A stretch of DNA of 64,000 bases from Cymbidium sinense (Eukaryota; Streptophyta; Magnoliopsida; Asparagales; Orchidaceae): assembly GCA_021442155.1 (NCBI GenBank), contig CM038221.1, positions 25,047,906-25,111,905 on the forward strand, in the 5' to 3' direction. Below, piece after piece: positions 47,678 through 57,899 of the stretch. Within the stretch, counting starts at the first letter, position 1. Each line of letters opens with the position of its first letter. The notes under the pieces were generated by a model. That model had not been told where the DNA came from and searched no databases. It saw only the letters and a program-made list of their open reading frames with translations. The translations under genes were made by a program, and so were the position numbers.

Positions 47678-50600
47678 CTGTCAAGAGTGAAATCAGCTGA
47701 AGCACAAGCTCTTCACCAAAATTTAAATGGAACCAAGTGGAGTGGACCTGTGACTTCTAATGTTAAGCAGTAAAGCCACAAGAGGCTTGTTTTCACATAC
47801 CTTAGGTTTTTGTATATTTCTGGAGCGGTTAGAAGGTATTGTATATCTCTTATGCTTATATTGCCAACCACTTTATGTTCACTTTCATCAACAATTGGAA
47901 GCCCACCAATTCTCCTTTTCCTCATCAATTGGAAGGCACTGAGAACTGGTTCCTCCTCAAAAGCCTATAAAAGCAACATATGATTTCAAATTTAGTAACT
48001 TGGATAAGGAAATATTTGTTTTATATTAAAATATTTAATCAAAATCAAATAGGAAAGTAAAATAAATTCTAAAAACATAAATATACATATGTTGAATGTT
48101 AACATGATTAAGAAAGAAACTAAAACGAAACAATCTATTTTAGAGGATTGCATGAAGTTAAATGTCCAGCCATTGAATCCAAATCGATTGTCATATATTC
48201 AAACAATAAATTTAACTAAAATATTTTGTTTCGCTATGGTCAATAGTAATGCACAAGATTTACTGTGCAATTGGGCATTAAGGCATTTATAATCTGAGGC
48301 AAACAAAAATTTCAAGTTATTTTGAGGTATAAGCCTGTCAAGCAACCAAGATTAAAATTACTAAATTCAAAAATCTTCATCACTTCCATCACTCAATAGG
48401 TCCTCATTAGACTTATCAGCATAACGAACTACTTTCTCCCCCATCTCATGCTCATATTACATTTCATCCCTTATCTCCCATACTTGTAGAATTATCAATT
48501 TCTCAGGTACCGAGAAGCATTAAATTAAAAGTAACCTGTAAGCATCTGTAAGTATCCCATATTCACTATATTGTTGAAATCTCATTTTTAGGGGGTGTTT
48601 GGCAACGGATTGGATTTATTTCAAGTAGGATTTAGTAAATCCAAAGATAACCTGATTTAGAAATCTAAAATCGAAAAGTGTTTGAATGATTTATTGAATC
48701 GCTAAATAGAAAGACGTTTGGTAAGTTATATATGATTTAAGTCGTTATAATTAAATAATAATATTTTTAAAATATAAAAATAAATAAATAAAAAAATAAA
48801 ATATTAAAATTAAAATTCATTATTTAACGTAAGATATCATGTCATTACAAAATATAAATAAACATTACATTATTTGGATATAAGAAATTTTTTTTGATAA
48901 TACAAATTGAATTTCACTTTCCTCTTCGAAATCTCTATCATACTAAACTATACTTTCACTGACAAACGATCAACGCATTAAGGTCTCATACATCGCTGCA
49001 ACATAAATTAGGTAATTTTAACAATACAAATAACATAGTCCAAGAATGGTAGAATGAAATTAATCCTAGATCATAATAGGTGTTTTGGGAATCACAATTT
49101 TGAAGTCCTGACAACACTTTTGAAATCCATAGTCTTTAAATCAAAAGAAGGAAGCCAAGTACCACCCTACTCAAGCTCATTCATGTATTTTCCTTATTGA
49201 GTGGCTGGTTTGGAATGTCTAAATTTTTAAAATTGTTCAAGTTTATTATTTTGAGCTATCAAGATTTAATTAAGCTTAATTAAAGATATATGAGATAATG
49301 CTAATTTACAAATATAAAGTCATCATCCAAGATAAATGTACTACATGCGCCAACAAACCGAGATAACTCATTATGTATTACTTTAAAGTTGATTTTTTTT
49401 TAATTAAGGCGTTAATTCACTAAACATGATGTTTAAAGCTCCATCCGACTTATACCTCTAATAATACAATCATTAACAAAATCCATTGTTCGGGAAAAAG
49501 TCGATTTATTCAAAATAAGCATCGAGCCATTATTAAATGAAAATTCAATGAAGATCTTAACTAGCTATTTGTTAAATAACCAAAACACATTTCAATACCT
49601 TAAACAAGTGAGCAAACAATGTTCAAGTATATTATATTAATTTCTATGTCAATCTTCTAAAACCCGAGTCAACTAAAATAAGACAACTGAAACTTAAAGC
49701 TGACCAACTAGTTAACACCCTCAAAAGTCAAAATGCTACAACAATAATATACTTATTCGTTCACTTACTATCATTTCCAATAAACCAAGCCCTAATGAAG
49801 ATTAATCCGTAAACATCTAACAAGAAGATAAAAATATAGAAGCTAAGCCTAAAACTAAATCTTGAACATAAGGAAAAAAAATCCAAATCAAACGAGGGCA
49901 GCCGCAAGTAAAGGTCTTTTCCAGCTCGATCTCTCTTCTCTATATCCGATGCTTTGTCGCCCATCAACTTTACCCGCCTGTGGTTTTACGCGGTGCTCTT
50001 CGATCCTAAAGTAAACGCGAAACCATTGAAGCGTGAAAGAGTTCGGTCATACCGATAGCTTAAATGGAAGAAAACTCAATCAGAGATACTGGCGACCGCA
50101 GAGGCTAAGAAGAGTGACCGGAAACATCTGCGGGAAGAAATAGATCGAGGGAGTTGAGACGAAGGCCAGCTCCGCCATAACGAGGTTCCGTTCAGAATCC
50201 CCTTAAATCCAATCGGGGATTTAATAAATGGATTTATCGCTCATGGATTTACCCGGATTTACGCATCGGATTTACTAAATCCTCGATGGTGTTTGGTAGG
50301 ATTTACGGGATTTAGCTAGCTAAATCCTTAGTAAATCCGTTGCCAAACACCCCCTTAGTGTCCAATATCAATCATATTGCGCTGATTAAACAAAAGTAAT
50401 AACCTAAAACAGTTAAAAATGATATTTCCAACATACTAGACGCAATGAAAGCTTAAAAATTATTTCCATGTAAATAGAATTGCAGTTAAGCACCTTAACC
50501 AGTTTTTCTGGTTTCATGATAGGAAGGCCCAGTTCAAAGAGTTTCTTGGTTCCCCAATTCTTAAACCAGTGAAGATCAACACATTCTGCCAGCATATGAA

Positions 50601-50949
50601 CAACAGCAGACTGTGTGATGATGTTTTCAATTTTTCCTTCACCCAGGTCAACAACAGGTAGACTCTTCATCCTATACTTCGATAGCAGCAAAAGCATGGT
50701 AAGAAATGAGTCTTCTTTCTGTAAAGCTAGAAAAGGAGCCCAGCGGAATGACCCTGAAATGTCCTGAACCTGTCGAAGGCATATATAGTCAAGTAAGACA
50801 CATCTTTAGCTGAATGCATTTGATTTTCTGTGAACGATAAAAACCTTCGTACTCTTATAGAAGTGTGAAGAGGTTAGACATTCAAAAAAGCTTCCTTCTG
50901 TGGAAGAATCGGCTCCAAAATCATTCCCATGACAAGCTGCTACATCTGT
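47380..50949 (-). CDS. KING1: SnRK1 regulatory subunit gamma-1-like (KING1), C-terminal part, four exons
   Basis: Four exons join in phase: 50949-50845, 50769-50494, 47964-47801 and 47677-47380 (TGA at 47382-47380), giving 280 residues. Motifs match plant KING1 in order: GSFFECLTSSHFYKSTK; DISGSFRWAPFLALQKED; LLLLSKYRMKSLPVVDLG; HMLAECVDLHWFKNWGTKK; GLPIMKPEKLVK; RKRRIGGLPIVDE; NISIRDIQYLLTAPEIY; SITAKNFLAAIRNYL; KIHRIYVVDEEGNLEG; GYFGDFFDG. These form CBS domains 2-4 of the usual four. KING1-type proteins are CBS proteins related to the gamma subunit of the SnRK1 energy-sensing kinase; their exact role in plants is less settled than that of KINbetagamma. Roughly 150 N-terminal residues (with CBS1) are absent from the window. 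There are no stops or frameshifts in the exons, so the gene looks functional if its 5' exons exist beyond the repeats. Confidence 0.92.
47801..47964 (-). CDS. KING1: KING1-like, penultimate exon
   Basis: 164 bp after the acceptor TTATAG. It encodes AFEEEPVLSAFQLMRKRR through TAPEIYKNL and ends AG/GTATGTG. It forms most of CBS3. Confidence 0.92.
48591..50354. mobile_element. PIF/Harbinger-type element in the KING1 intron, 1764 bp
   Basis: The termini are perfect inverted repeats for 21 bases, starting GGGGGTGTTTGGCAACGGAT at 48591 and its inverse ending at 50354. TTA duplications flank it (48588-48590 and 50355-50357). TTA target and GGG..TGTTTGG ends are typical of PIF/Harbinger and Tourist-like elements. 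Subterminal GGATTTAGTAAATCC / GGATTTACTAAATCC motifs occur at both ends. No transposase domain is readable, so it is non-autonomous. The right third (about 49880-50210) is much richer in G and C than the rest. It lies wholly within the intron and leaves the splice sites intact. Confidence 0.88.
49880..50210. other. GC-richer cargo inside the Harbinger-type element
   Basis: Text such as GCAGCCGCAAGTAAAGG and CTGGCGACCGCAGAGGC contrasts with the AT-rich surroundings. The minus frame at 49761-49967 (MGDKASDIEKRDRAGK...) starts here but shows no known domain. It could be a remnant of the autonomous element's 5' exon or a captured host fragment. Confidence 0.4.
50494..50769 (-). CDS. KING1: KING1-like, exon with CBS2
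   Basis: 276 bp, exactly 92 codons, from VQDISGSFRW to KPEKLVK. Acceptor TTCGACAG, donor AAG/GTGCTT. The following intron is 2,529 bp and holds the PIF/Harbinger-type element. Confidence 0.92.
50845..50949 (-). CDS. KING1: KING1-like, first visible exon
   Basis: 105 bp, 35 codons, TDVAACHGNDFGADSS through HFYKSTK. Acceptor CTGACAG at 50956-50950, donor AAG/GTTTTT; the next intron is only 75 bp. There is no start codon here, so the N-terminus must come from upstream exons. The exact 5' edge could shift by 4 bp (a second AG), but only this choice keeps the frame. Confidence 0.82.
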
Positions 50950-50956
50950 CTGTCAG

Positions 50957-51909
50957 ATAGGAGAGATTATTTTCTGACCAGTAAGAAGCCCAAAATCCAA
51001 TTAAATTGATGTAGCAGAGGAAAAAGTAACCCTAGATCAGAAGTTGAATAAATGATTTGCACAAAGAAAGTGAGCCGTGGTGATTTTATCTCAATAAAAT
51101 AAAAATTGCACGTTTCAAGTGGCACGCTTGTAAATTAATGTCTTTTCGATTACAAGAATTAGAGAACTTCAAATGACATGACTCTTGCATGAGTTAGCTA
51201 AGCTAAATATATAAAGATTGAAATCTTGATGATCCTTGGAAGGAGTGCTCAACCATGTAAGTTTGGAAGAATTTTGAGTTTGTTTTAACACATTTATTGC
51301 ACAAAATTGAGGGGGCAGCCAAGTTAAATTGGAAGAAGAGTGAACCATTTTCTAAGGATTTAAGATAAATCATCCCTCAACTATTTACGGAATTAATTTA
51401 GTATCGCTAAATACGACCAATTTAAATTTGACTGGATGAGACCAACTGGTTCTTCCGATGCCACAAGGAATCAAAAATAAGAAAATGTAGCTTTATTACT
51501 TATCTACTTCTTTTATTTTTTGTTATTCCAAAATGCCTACATGATTCATTATTTCTCTACAACTTTTCATTAAATTCAAAAAACTTGGCCCCTCGATCAA
51601 TAGTCAAGGACCAAATTCTCTCATTTTGTCTGGGACTAAATTGATCCTTCATAAATAGTTGAGGTACCAATTTGATCATAAGCCTCATTTTCTAGCATAT
51701 GTTGAATTCTATTGAGAGGGCTGGCGAGCATGAAGCTAATTCATGTGCTTCGAATCTTATGAATGATCATGAGAAGGATCTTCAAGTTTGATCCCAGACT
51801 CATAAATGTGATCATATAAATGAGTATGCTTAGGTTGTGTCGCATCACAAACTCCAAGATTTGAGAGCAAATGTATTTACTTTATAAGTCAAGTGGCTGT
51901 GGATGTTCT
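50957..51909. other. Intron or severed 5' region of the KING1-like gene
   Basis: No exon for the N-terminal KING1 region is visible on the minus strand here. Apart from the inverted repeat at 51362-51680 nothing is recognised. Confidence 0.45.
51362..51680. mobile_element. MITE-like inverted repeat upstream of the visible KING1 exons
   Basis: Left arm CCCTCAACTATTTACGGA..TCAATTT-like text (51373 on) pairs with the inverse of the right arm at 51629-51680, which reads ACCTCAACTATTTATGAAGG then ATCAATTTAGTCCC. Arms are about 40-45 bp with several mismatches. The target duplication is unclear, so the superfamily is not assigned. Confidence 0.6.
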
Positions 51910-52246
51910 TGTGAGCCCTGAAAATTCGCACCTAACCACCGATGAAAAGAGTTTAGATTATTACCGAGTGAAATTTTTGAGAAGCAGATGAATTTATTTT
52001 ATTTATGAATGAGCCACTAACACTACCTTTGCCAGTCCCAAGTCTGGATGTGAAAAATAGAGGGTTAATGGCAACAAACCAGAAAACTTGTCAAAATAAT
52101 CATGACATGAATCCTTTAAAACATTATGTTAATACTGAGTAATGACTATATACTGAATACACTAAAATGTGTGAGGGCGATCCTGTGTGAGATAAATTAG
52201 CAAGGTTTCCCACATTATGAACGGATGCGGGCAAAGAAGTTAGTCC

Positions 52247-52900
52247 ATGAAACTAGAATTAGATTAGGAACTTAGAATATAAGTACTCTTATAAGTAAAT
52301 TAATAGATATTATGGTTCATACGAAGATAAATATTTTATATATTCAAGAAACTAAATGGAAGAAGGCCAAGAGTTTGATAGTTTAGGTTTTAAACTTTGA
52401 TATTTAGGTAGAAGACAAATTAGATATGGTAAAGATGTGATTATAGATAAAAGTTTGAAGAATAATGTTATAAATATTAATAGATTTGGAAATAGAATTA
52501 TAGTTTTAAAAAATATTGTTGATACTAAGATTATCAATGTTATAAGTGTTTATGCTCCTTAAGTAGGTTTGGATGTAGACTCAAAAGAAAAAATTTTGAT
52601 AGAATTAGTAAAGATACATCTCAAGAAAAGTATTTATTGAAAGAGACTTAAATGGACATATTAGTAAAGTGGTAGAAGATTTTAAAAATATTCCTAGTGG
52701 CTATGGATTTGGAGTGACTAATGAATAAGGTAGGATTATATTAGATTTTGCTTTAGCATATAATTTTGTAGTTACTAATATTTTATTTAAGAAAAGATTT
52801 GAGCAATTATTACTTATAAAAATAGATCTAATAAAACACAGATTGATTATTTTCTGATAAGAAAAATAGATTGTTAGATCAGAAAGATCAGAAGGCCATT
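52247..52900 (+). pseudogene. LINE endonuclease domain, decayed
   Basis: RIRLGT, stop, NISTL opens the domain. INILYIQETKWKK (about 52333) holds the ETKW motif with the catalytic Glu. INVISVYAP then a stop and VGL (about 52532) and RDLNGHISKVVEDFK (about 52648) follow. GFGVTNE.GRIILDFALAYNF (52709-52770) and QIDYF (52842) close it. This is the apurinic-type endonuclease of RTE and other LINEs, which nicks the target DNA. Confidence 0.8.
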
Positions 52901-53429
52901 CAGTGAAAGTTTAAATACCCAACATCAATCTATTTTAAATTTTAAGATGAAAGATTGAAAGATTTAAAAAAAATAAATCAAATTATTATCCTCGACATTA
53001 CTTAAATAACACTAATAAAAATATTTTAAGAAATAAGAGCTTAGAATTTGGGATGTCATAAGAAGTTTATTATGTAGAAAAAAGTAGCTTAAATTAATCA
53101 AAAAAAATGTCAAGAATCAAAAGAAAATCTTCTTTAATAAAAATAGTTGGTGGAGTCGAATGCATCTAAAAAGTTAAAAATAAGAAGATTGTTGTTAGAA
53201 AAACAGAAGGAAAAAAGATATAAAGTGGCTAGAGATTCTAAGAAAGTAATCTACAAAAAATTTAAATTTTTAGATTTATACAATTTTAATACCAAAAGAT
53301 GAAAGATGTATGTATAAGTTAACCAACCAAAGAGATAGGAGAAATAAAGATCTAATTCAACTGAGGTGTATTAAGGACGAAAATCATAAAGTGTTTTTCT
53401 TAGAAAAGGATATTGAAAATAAGTGAAAA

Positions 53430-54777
53430 AGTATTTTGATAAACTTTTCAATGAAGGATCTAAAACATATGATTGATTTTAGCAACTTTAATACCATAAA
53501 CAAAAATAACGAATTTTATTTTTATCGTTGTATTAGTAAATTTGAAGTTAGAGAAGCTTTAAAGAAAATAAAATGTGAAAATATGGTAGGACCTGATGAT
53601 ATTCCAATAGAAGTGTGAAAATGTTTAAGAGATTAAACAAAATTTTGGCTTATAAATCATTTTAATGTTATTTTAAAGAATAAAAAGATCTCAGATGATT
53701 GGAGAAAGAGTTTGTTAGTACCGATATTTAAGAATAAAGGTGATGCACAAGAGTGTGCAAATTATAGAGGAATTAAGTTAATGTGTCATACATTAAAATT
53801 ATGGGAGAGAGTAATTGAGCATAGGTTACAATGTGATACAAAAGTTTCTCACAATCAGTTTAGTTTCATACTAAGATCTACTATGGATTAATAGGTTTGA
53901 TGGAGAAGTATAGAGAAAGTAAAGAGGATCTATATATGATATTTGTTGATTTAGAGAAAGCTTATGATAAAGTTTTAAGAAATATTTTTTGGAGAGTTCT
54001 AGAAATGAAAGGAGTTAATATTGGTTATATTCAAGTCTTTGATATGTATACTAGAGCTATTACTTGTGTCCAAATAGAAGGGGGATTGACAAAATATTTT
54101 CCTATTTCAGTTGGAATACATCAAGGATTAGCTTTAAGCCCTTATCTATTTGCTTTAGTTATGGATGTTCTTCCTAGGCATTTACAGTAAGATGTACCTT
54201 GGTGTATGTTTTTTGCTGATGACATTCTTGTTGATAAGACGAGAGAGGGATTAAGAGAAACTTGAATTATGGAGGTCAATCTTAGAGTCTAAAGGTTTTC
54301 ATTTAAGTAGATCTAAAATTGAATATATGGAGTGTAATTTTAGTTATAAAAGTTATAGTAGTAGTGTCATGACATTGGGTGAACAACTCATTAAAAAAAG
54401 TGAGCGATTCAAATATCTAGGCTCTATTATTTAAAATGATGGTGAAATAGATGTTATTAGTAGAATTCAAGTTGGATGATTGAAGTGGAGGAATGCATCT
54501 GGCTTGTTGTGTGATAGAAAAGTATTGCTTAAACTTCAGATAAAAATTTTATAAAATAGTGATAAGACCTACAATGATTTGTGGTGCAGAATGTTGGCTA
54601 ATTAAAGAAAAGTATAAGACTAAGTTAAGTGTTGCAGAGATGAGGATTCTCAAGTGGATGAATCTTAGAGATAAAATGCGAAATGAGTATGTTCGAGAAA
54701 AAGTTCGAGTAGCTCCAGTGGCAAATAAGATTAGAGAGAATCATTTTAGATGGTTTGGCCACATAAAGCACCAATGA
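53430..54777 (+). pseudogene. LINE reverse transcriptase and C-terminus, decayed
   Basis: VGPDDIPIEV (53588-53617) opens the RT. FVDLEKAYDKVLRNIFW (53942-53992) holds the first catalytic Asp. FPISVGIHQGLALSPYLFAL (54101-54160) is the template-grip block. FADDILVD (54211-54234) is the FADD catalytic box, intact. GSIIQ-like text (about 54422) and the C-terminal frame 54559-54777 follow (CGAECWLIKE, then FRWFGHIKH), both typical of RTE. Frame breaks occur at 53619, 54190, 54266 and elsewhere. Confidence 0.85.
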
Positions 54778-54937
54778 GCCAGAGAGTAGATACATTAGAT
54801 TTGCCTTATGTTAAGAAAGGTAGATGTTAAAAAAAGACATGGTTAAAATGTAAAATGACCTTAGTATACTTGAATTAAATGAGAATTTGACATAATAGAA
54901 ATGGAGAAGAAGTATTCATGTAGTAATGGATAAAGGT

Positions 54938-54970
54938 TGTTATTGTTGTTGTTGTTGTTGTTGTTGTTGT
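54938..54970 (+). repeat. LINE 3' microsatellite tail (TTG)n
   Basis: GTTGTTATTGTTGTTG..., about ten TTG units, directly before the 3' target duplication. Confidence 0.9.
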
Positions 54971-55684
54971 TATGAATGAGCCACTACTCAGAGATTTCAT
55001 CTTCTTTTTACGAGGACTTTAGATCTGGTTGCAAGTTTCCTATAAACATAAGCTCCTATAGTTAACTATCTCTCCCAAGGAATGAGAGAGAACTTTCAAT
55101 TGCGGCTAGTCGTTTGGTAGCTAATTTGTTAGCATATAGTAGCAATAGATGAAGTATTGATAATTAACAAATTCACCATTTATTAACTTAAAACATATGG
55201 TTAGAGAGATGATGATGTGCCCAATCTCCCATGATTTCATCATCTTGTGCTGTCATAGTCTCTTATCTACTTAGTCAAAAAAGGTAGTCAACCAAACAAG
55301 ATCGAAGGATGTTTGTCAGCAATCATGGGTTACGTCGTCCAACGTAATCTTGTAAATATGAGTTGATGTTTGTTTAAGGAAATAACTTTAAGTCCACTCT
55401 AGCTGACAAAACGCTTTGTCATATCAAATATATTCTATGAAAAACTTAAAGGACAAAGTTTAAGAATAGTTACAACGATCAAGATAAGTAGATATCATTG
55501 AAAGACTAAACCACCCAATCAGAGGACTCTGATCGTAACCGCATTTTATGTGATGTCGTTTAAGAGCAAAATCATGAGGATAGAGGACACAGGTCACATT
55601 CTTATTAACATGAGATTATTTGAGTTTGAATATAATGATATATTTGATTTGATATTAGCTCTTTTATGAGTTAGGATTTTCTTA

Positions 55685-56137
55685 GAGTTTGGTTGCTGTA
55701 TTTAGAGTGTAAAGTAAATTGAATGCGAAAAAAGAATTCATTATTTTTGAATTACTTTTAACTTGTTATACATGATTTTTTTTTATAAAATAAATGTAAT
55801 GTAAAGTATTTTGAGATATGACGATAAGATCAAATGAAGCATGGCTTGACGAAACGTACGAAGAGGAGTGGCCGATGGAGGCGAGATGCAATGTGCATGA
55901 CCGACGGCACGGCGGCTGCGTGACAATACGCAGCAAAGAATAGTCAAAAACTTTACACCGCAGATTTAATTACCAAATCGAACGACTTTCAAATACACCA
56001 AAAATGACCACTCTAATGCATTTCAAATACACAACAAATATGTTGAAATTTTACTTCGCACCATACCAAATACTCAAAAATCTTTTACACTGCATTCAAT
56101 TTACTTTACACTCTAAATCCAAGCAACCAAACAACCC
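55685..56137. mobile_element. MITE with 40 bp inverted ends
   Basis: Left GAGTTTGGTTGCTGTATTTAGAGTGTAAAG... pairs with the inverse of the right end, which reads GTTTGGTTGCTTGGATTTAGAG then TGTAAAGTAAATTGAATGC. Copy B shows continuous sequence at about 61393-61425. TTA precedes the left end, but the right flank reads TAA, so PIF/Harbinger is only a guess. Confidence 0.7.
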
Positions 56138-56270
56138 ATAATTTATTACCTCGAGCAAATAATGATGAATGAATGAATGAATTATTTGCTTTAAATTATT
56201 TGAAATGATGAACTTTATTTAATTTTAACTTGTATTTAACTGAAGCTTAGTTTTATATCAATTTCATTTA

Positions 56271-56503
56271 GGGAGATTTACATACATGCCACACAATTCT
56301 TATGTATTTACATATCTAACACCTAAACTTAGATATTTACTTATCTAATACTTTTCTATGCTTAAAAAAGTACATTTCAATTTTTTCAAAAGTGAATAAA
56401 GTATATTTTTGATGTGATATTGAAGATGTTATATATGTAAAAAATTGTTGGTGTTAGATATGTAAATACATATGAATTGGGTGGTATGTATGTAAATCCC
56501 CCT
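56271..56503. mobile_element. MULE-like MITE, 233 bp
   Basis: Left GGGAGATTTACATACATGCC; inverted right end AGGGGGATTTACATACATAC. Arms agree for about 55 bp through ATGTATTTACATATCTAACACC. Target duplications TTTCATTTA (56262-56270) and TTTAATTTA (56504-56512) differ at one base. The terminal sequence is shared with the element at 45293-45929. Confidence 0.85.
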
Positions 56504-57899
56504 TTTAATTTAAGGCTCAAATAACTTTTGATGAAAATATTCCCTCCCCGGTTGATATACTCGTTCAACATGACCATTATTGAGATTGACCTTATCAACT
56601 CTGTAACTCCACTTAACAAAGGATCGAGTTTAAGTTTTACGTATGATTTAAATTCCTTAAAAAATTGATCATATAATAAACCTTGTCAATTCTATTACAA
56701 ACATAAAGGATTGAGTCTATATCTAATTTAATCATTGGAATTGCACATGTAATTTTAAAAATGAAGATGAATTTAGATTAATATTGAACATTATATGATT
56801 AAATATTTAACATATTGGTCGGAGCACATATAGTCAATTCAGATTTATTTTATGTTAACCTGTGAAACATCCTCAAATATTGAGTTTAAGCATTTAAGAT
56901 TGTGTCGGGGCCGATGTGGATAGTTTAGAATACTTGTACGAATTTTAGTATGCTTAGATTGGGTAGAAATTATTTCAATATTCATACAAGAATTCTTTTA
57001 GATGGTTGCACAAATTTTAAAGCACTTAAATTGAATAATATTGGCTCCATAATTCATGCAAGATTGATGTATGCGAGGCTTATCTTAAACTTAAATTAAC
57101 GTCTTCTGCCTGCTAGAAAAGGTATAATGCAGATTAGGTAGCGTTTGATATTTTGGGTTTTGCGTTGAGTGATTCAACATAATGTCCAATCATTTGCATT
57201 CAACAATTAGACTCATTCCAAACTTATTGATGGATTGTTAATTGCCAGAGTTCATCATACTCATTACTTATTCTTTCTAGTAAACAAGTTACCTCTTCTT
57301 TGAGTGTTTAGATGAATTCAAGTTTCAACTCTTAATGAGCTATCAAATTGAAAGTAACTTCATTTCAAATCTGACTTGGATCTTTTTATCTTTTAAAAGC
57401 TAAGCTTTTATAACTCAATATATTTGATTTAAATTATTCAGATTTGCTAAAATGTGTGAGATACCACAATCTAAGTATTTATTAAGAGGATCAAGAATAT
57501 GCTCATTGATGAGTTATTAAGCTTGATGTAGATTATAGAACAATTCAAAAGTTTGATAAAATACTTTGTTTATATTTAGTAATGAGCATTCAAATTTATT
57601 CCGATTTTGACTAAGTTCAAATCTAGCAAGACTGTCTTTTCCTAAAATTTGATAATTCAAATTTAGTATGATGACAATTTAGTTTCCAATTTCAAGTTTC
57701 AAACATTGTTCTATTTTATCTTATCTTGTTATGCTTCAATTCTATTCAAATCCAGAATTTGACAAAATTTTAGCACCATGCCAACGTCATTTCTAAATAA
57801 GAGGTTGCATCGGGTGTGATAGGCTTTCCCATCATGTTTATAGGAAGCGTGCATGATCGGAGTCTTACGGCATCATGACCAAGAGGTTTTTTTTCACCT

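Larger units (their letters stand above)
52020..54970 (+). mobile_element. RTE-clade LINE, near full length, decayed
   Basis: Flanked by a perfect 16 bp duplication, TATGAATGAGCCACTA, at 52004-52019 and 54971-54986. The 5' end (CCTTTGCCAGTCCCAAGTC) resembles the conserved start of plant RTE elements. It encodes an AP-endonuclease then a reverse transcriptase in one direction and ends in a TTG/GTT microsatellite tail, as plant RTEs do. The 2.95 kb length is slightly short for the clade. Many stops. Copy B at about 60812-60830 shows the uninterrupted site. Confidence 0.9.

Noticed and set aside
49761..49967. 68-residue minus ORF in the Harbinger-type element
   Set aside because: No recognisable domain and it crosses from GC-rich to AT-rich DNA; noted only as part of the cargo.
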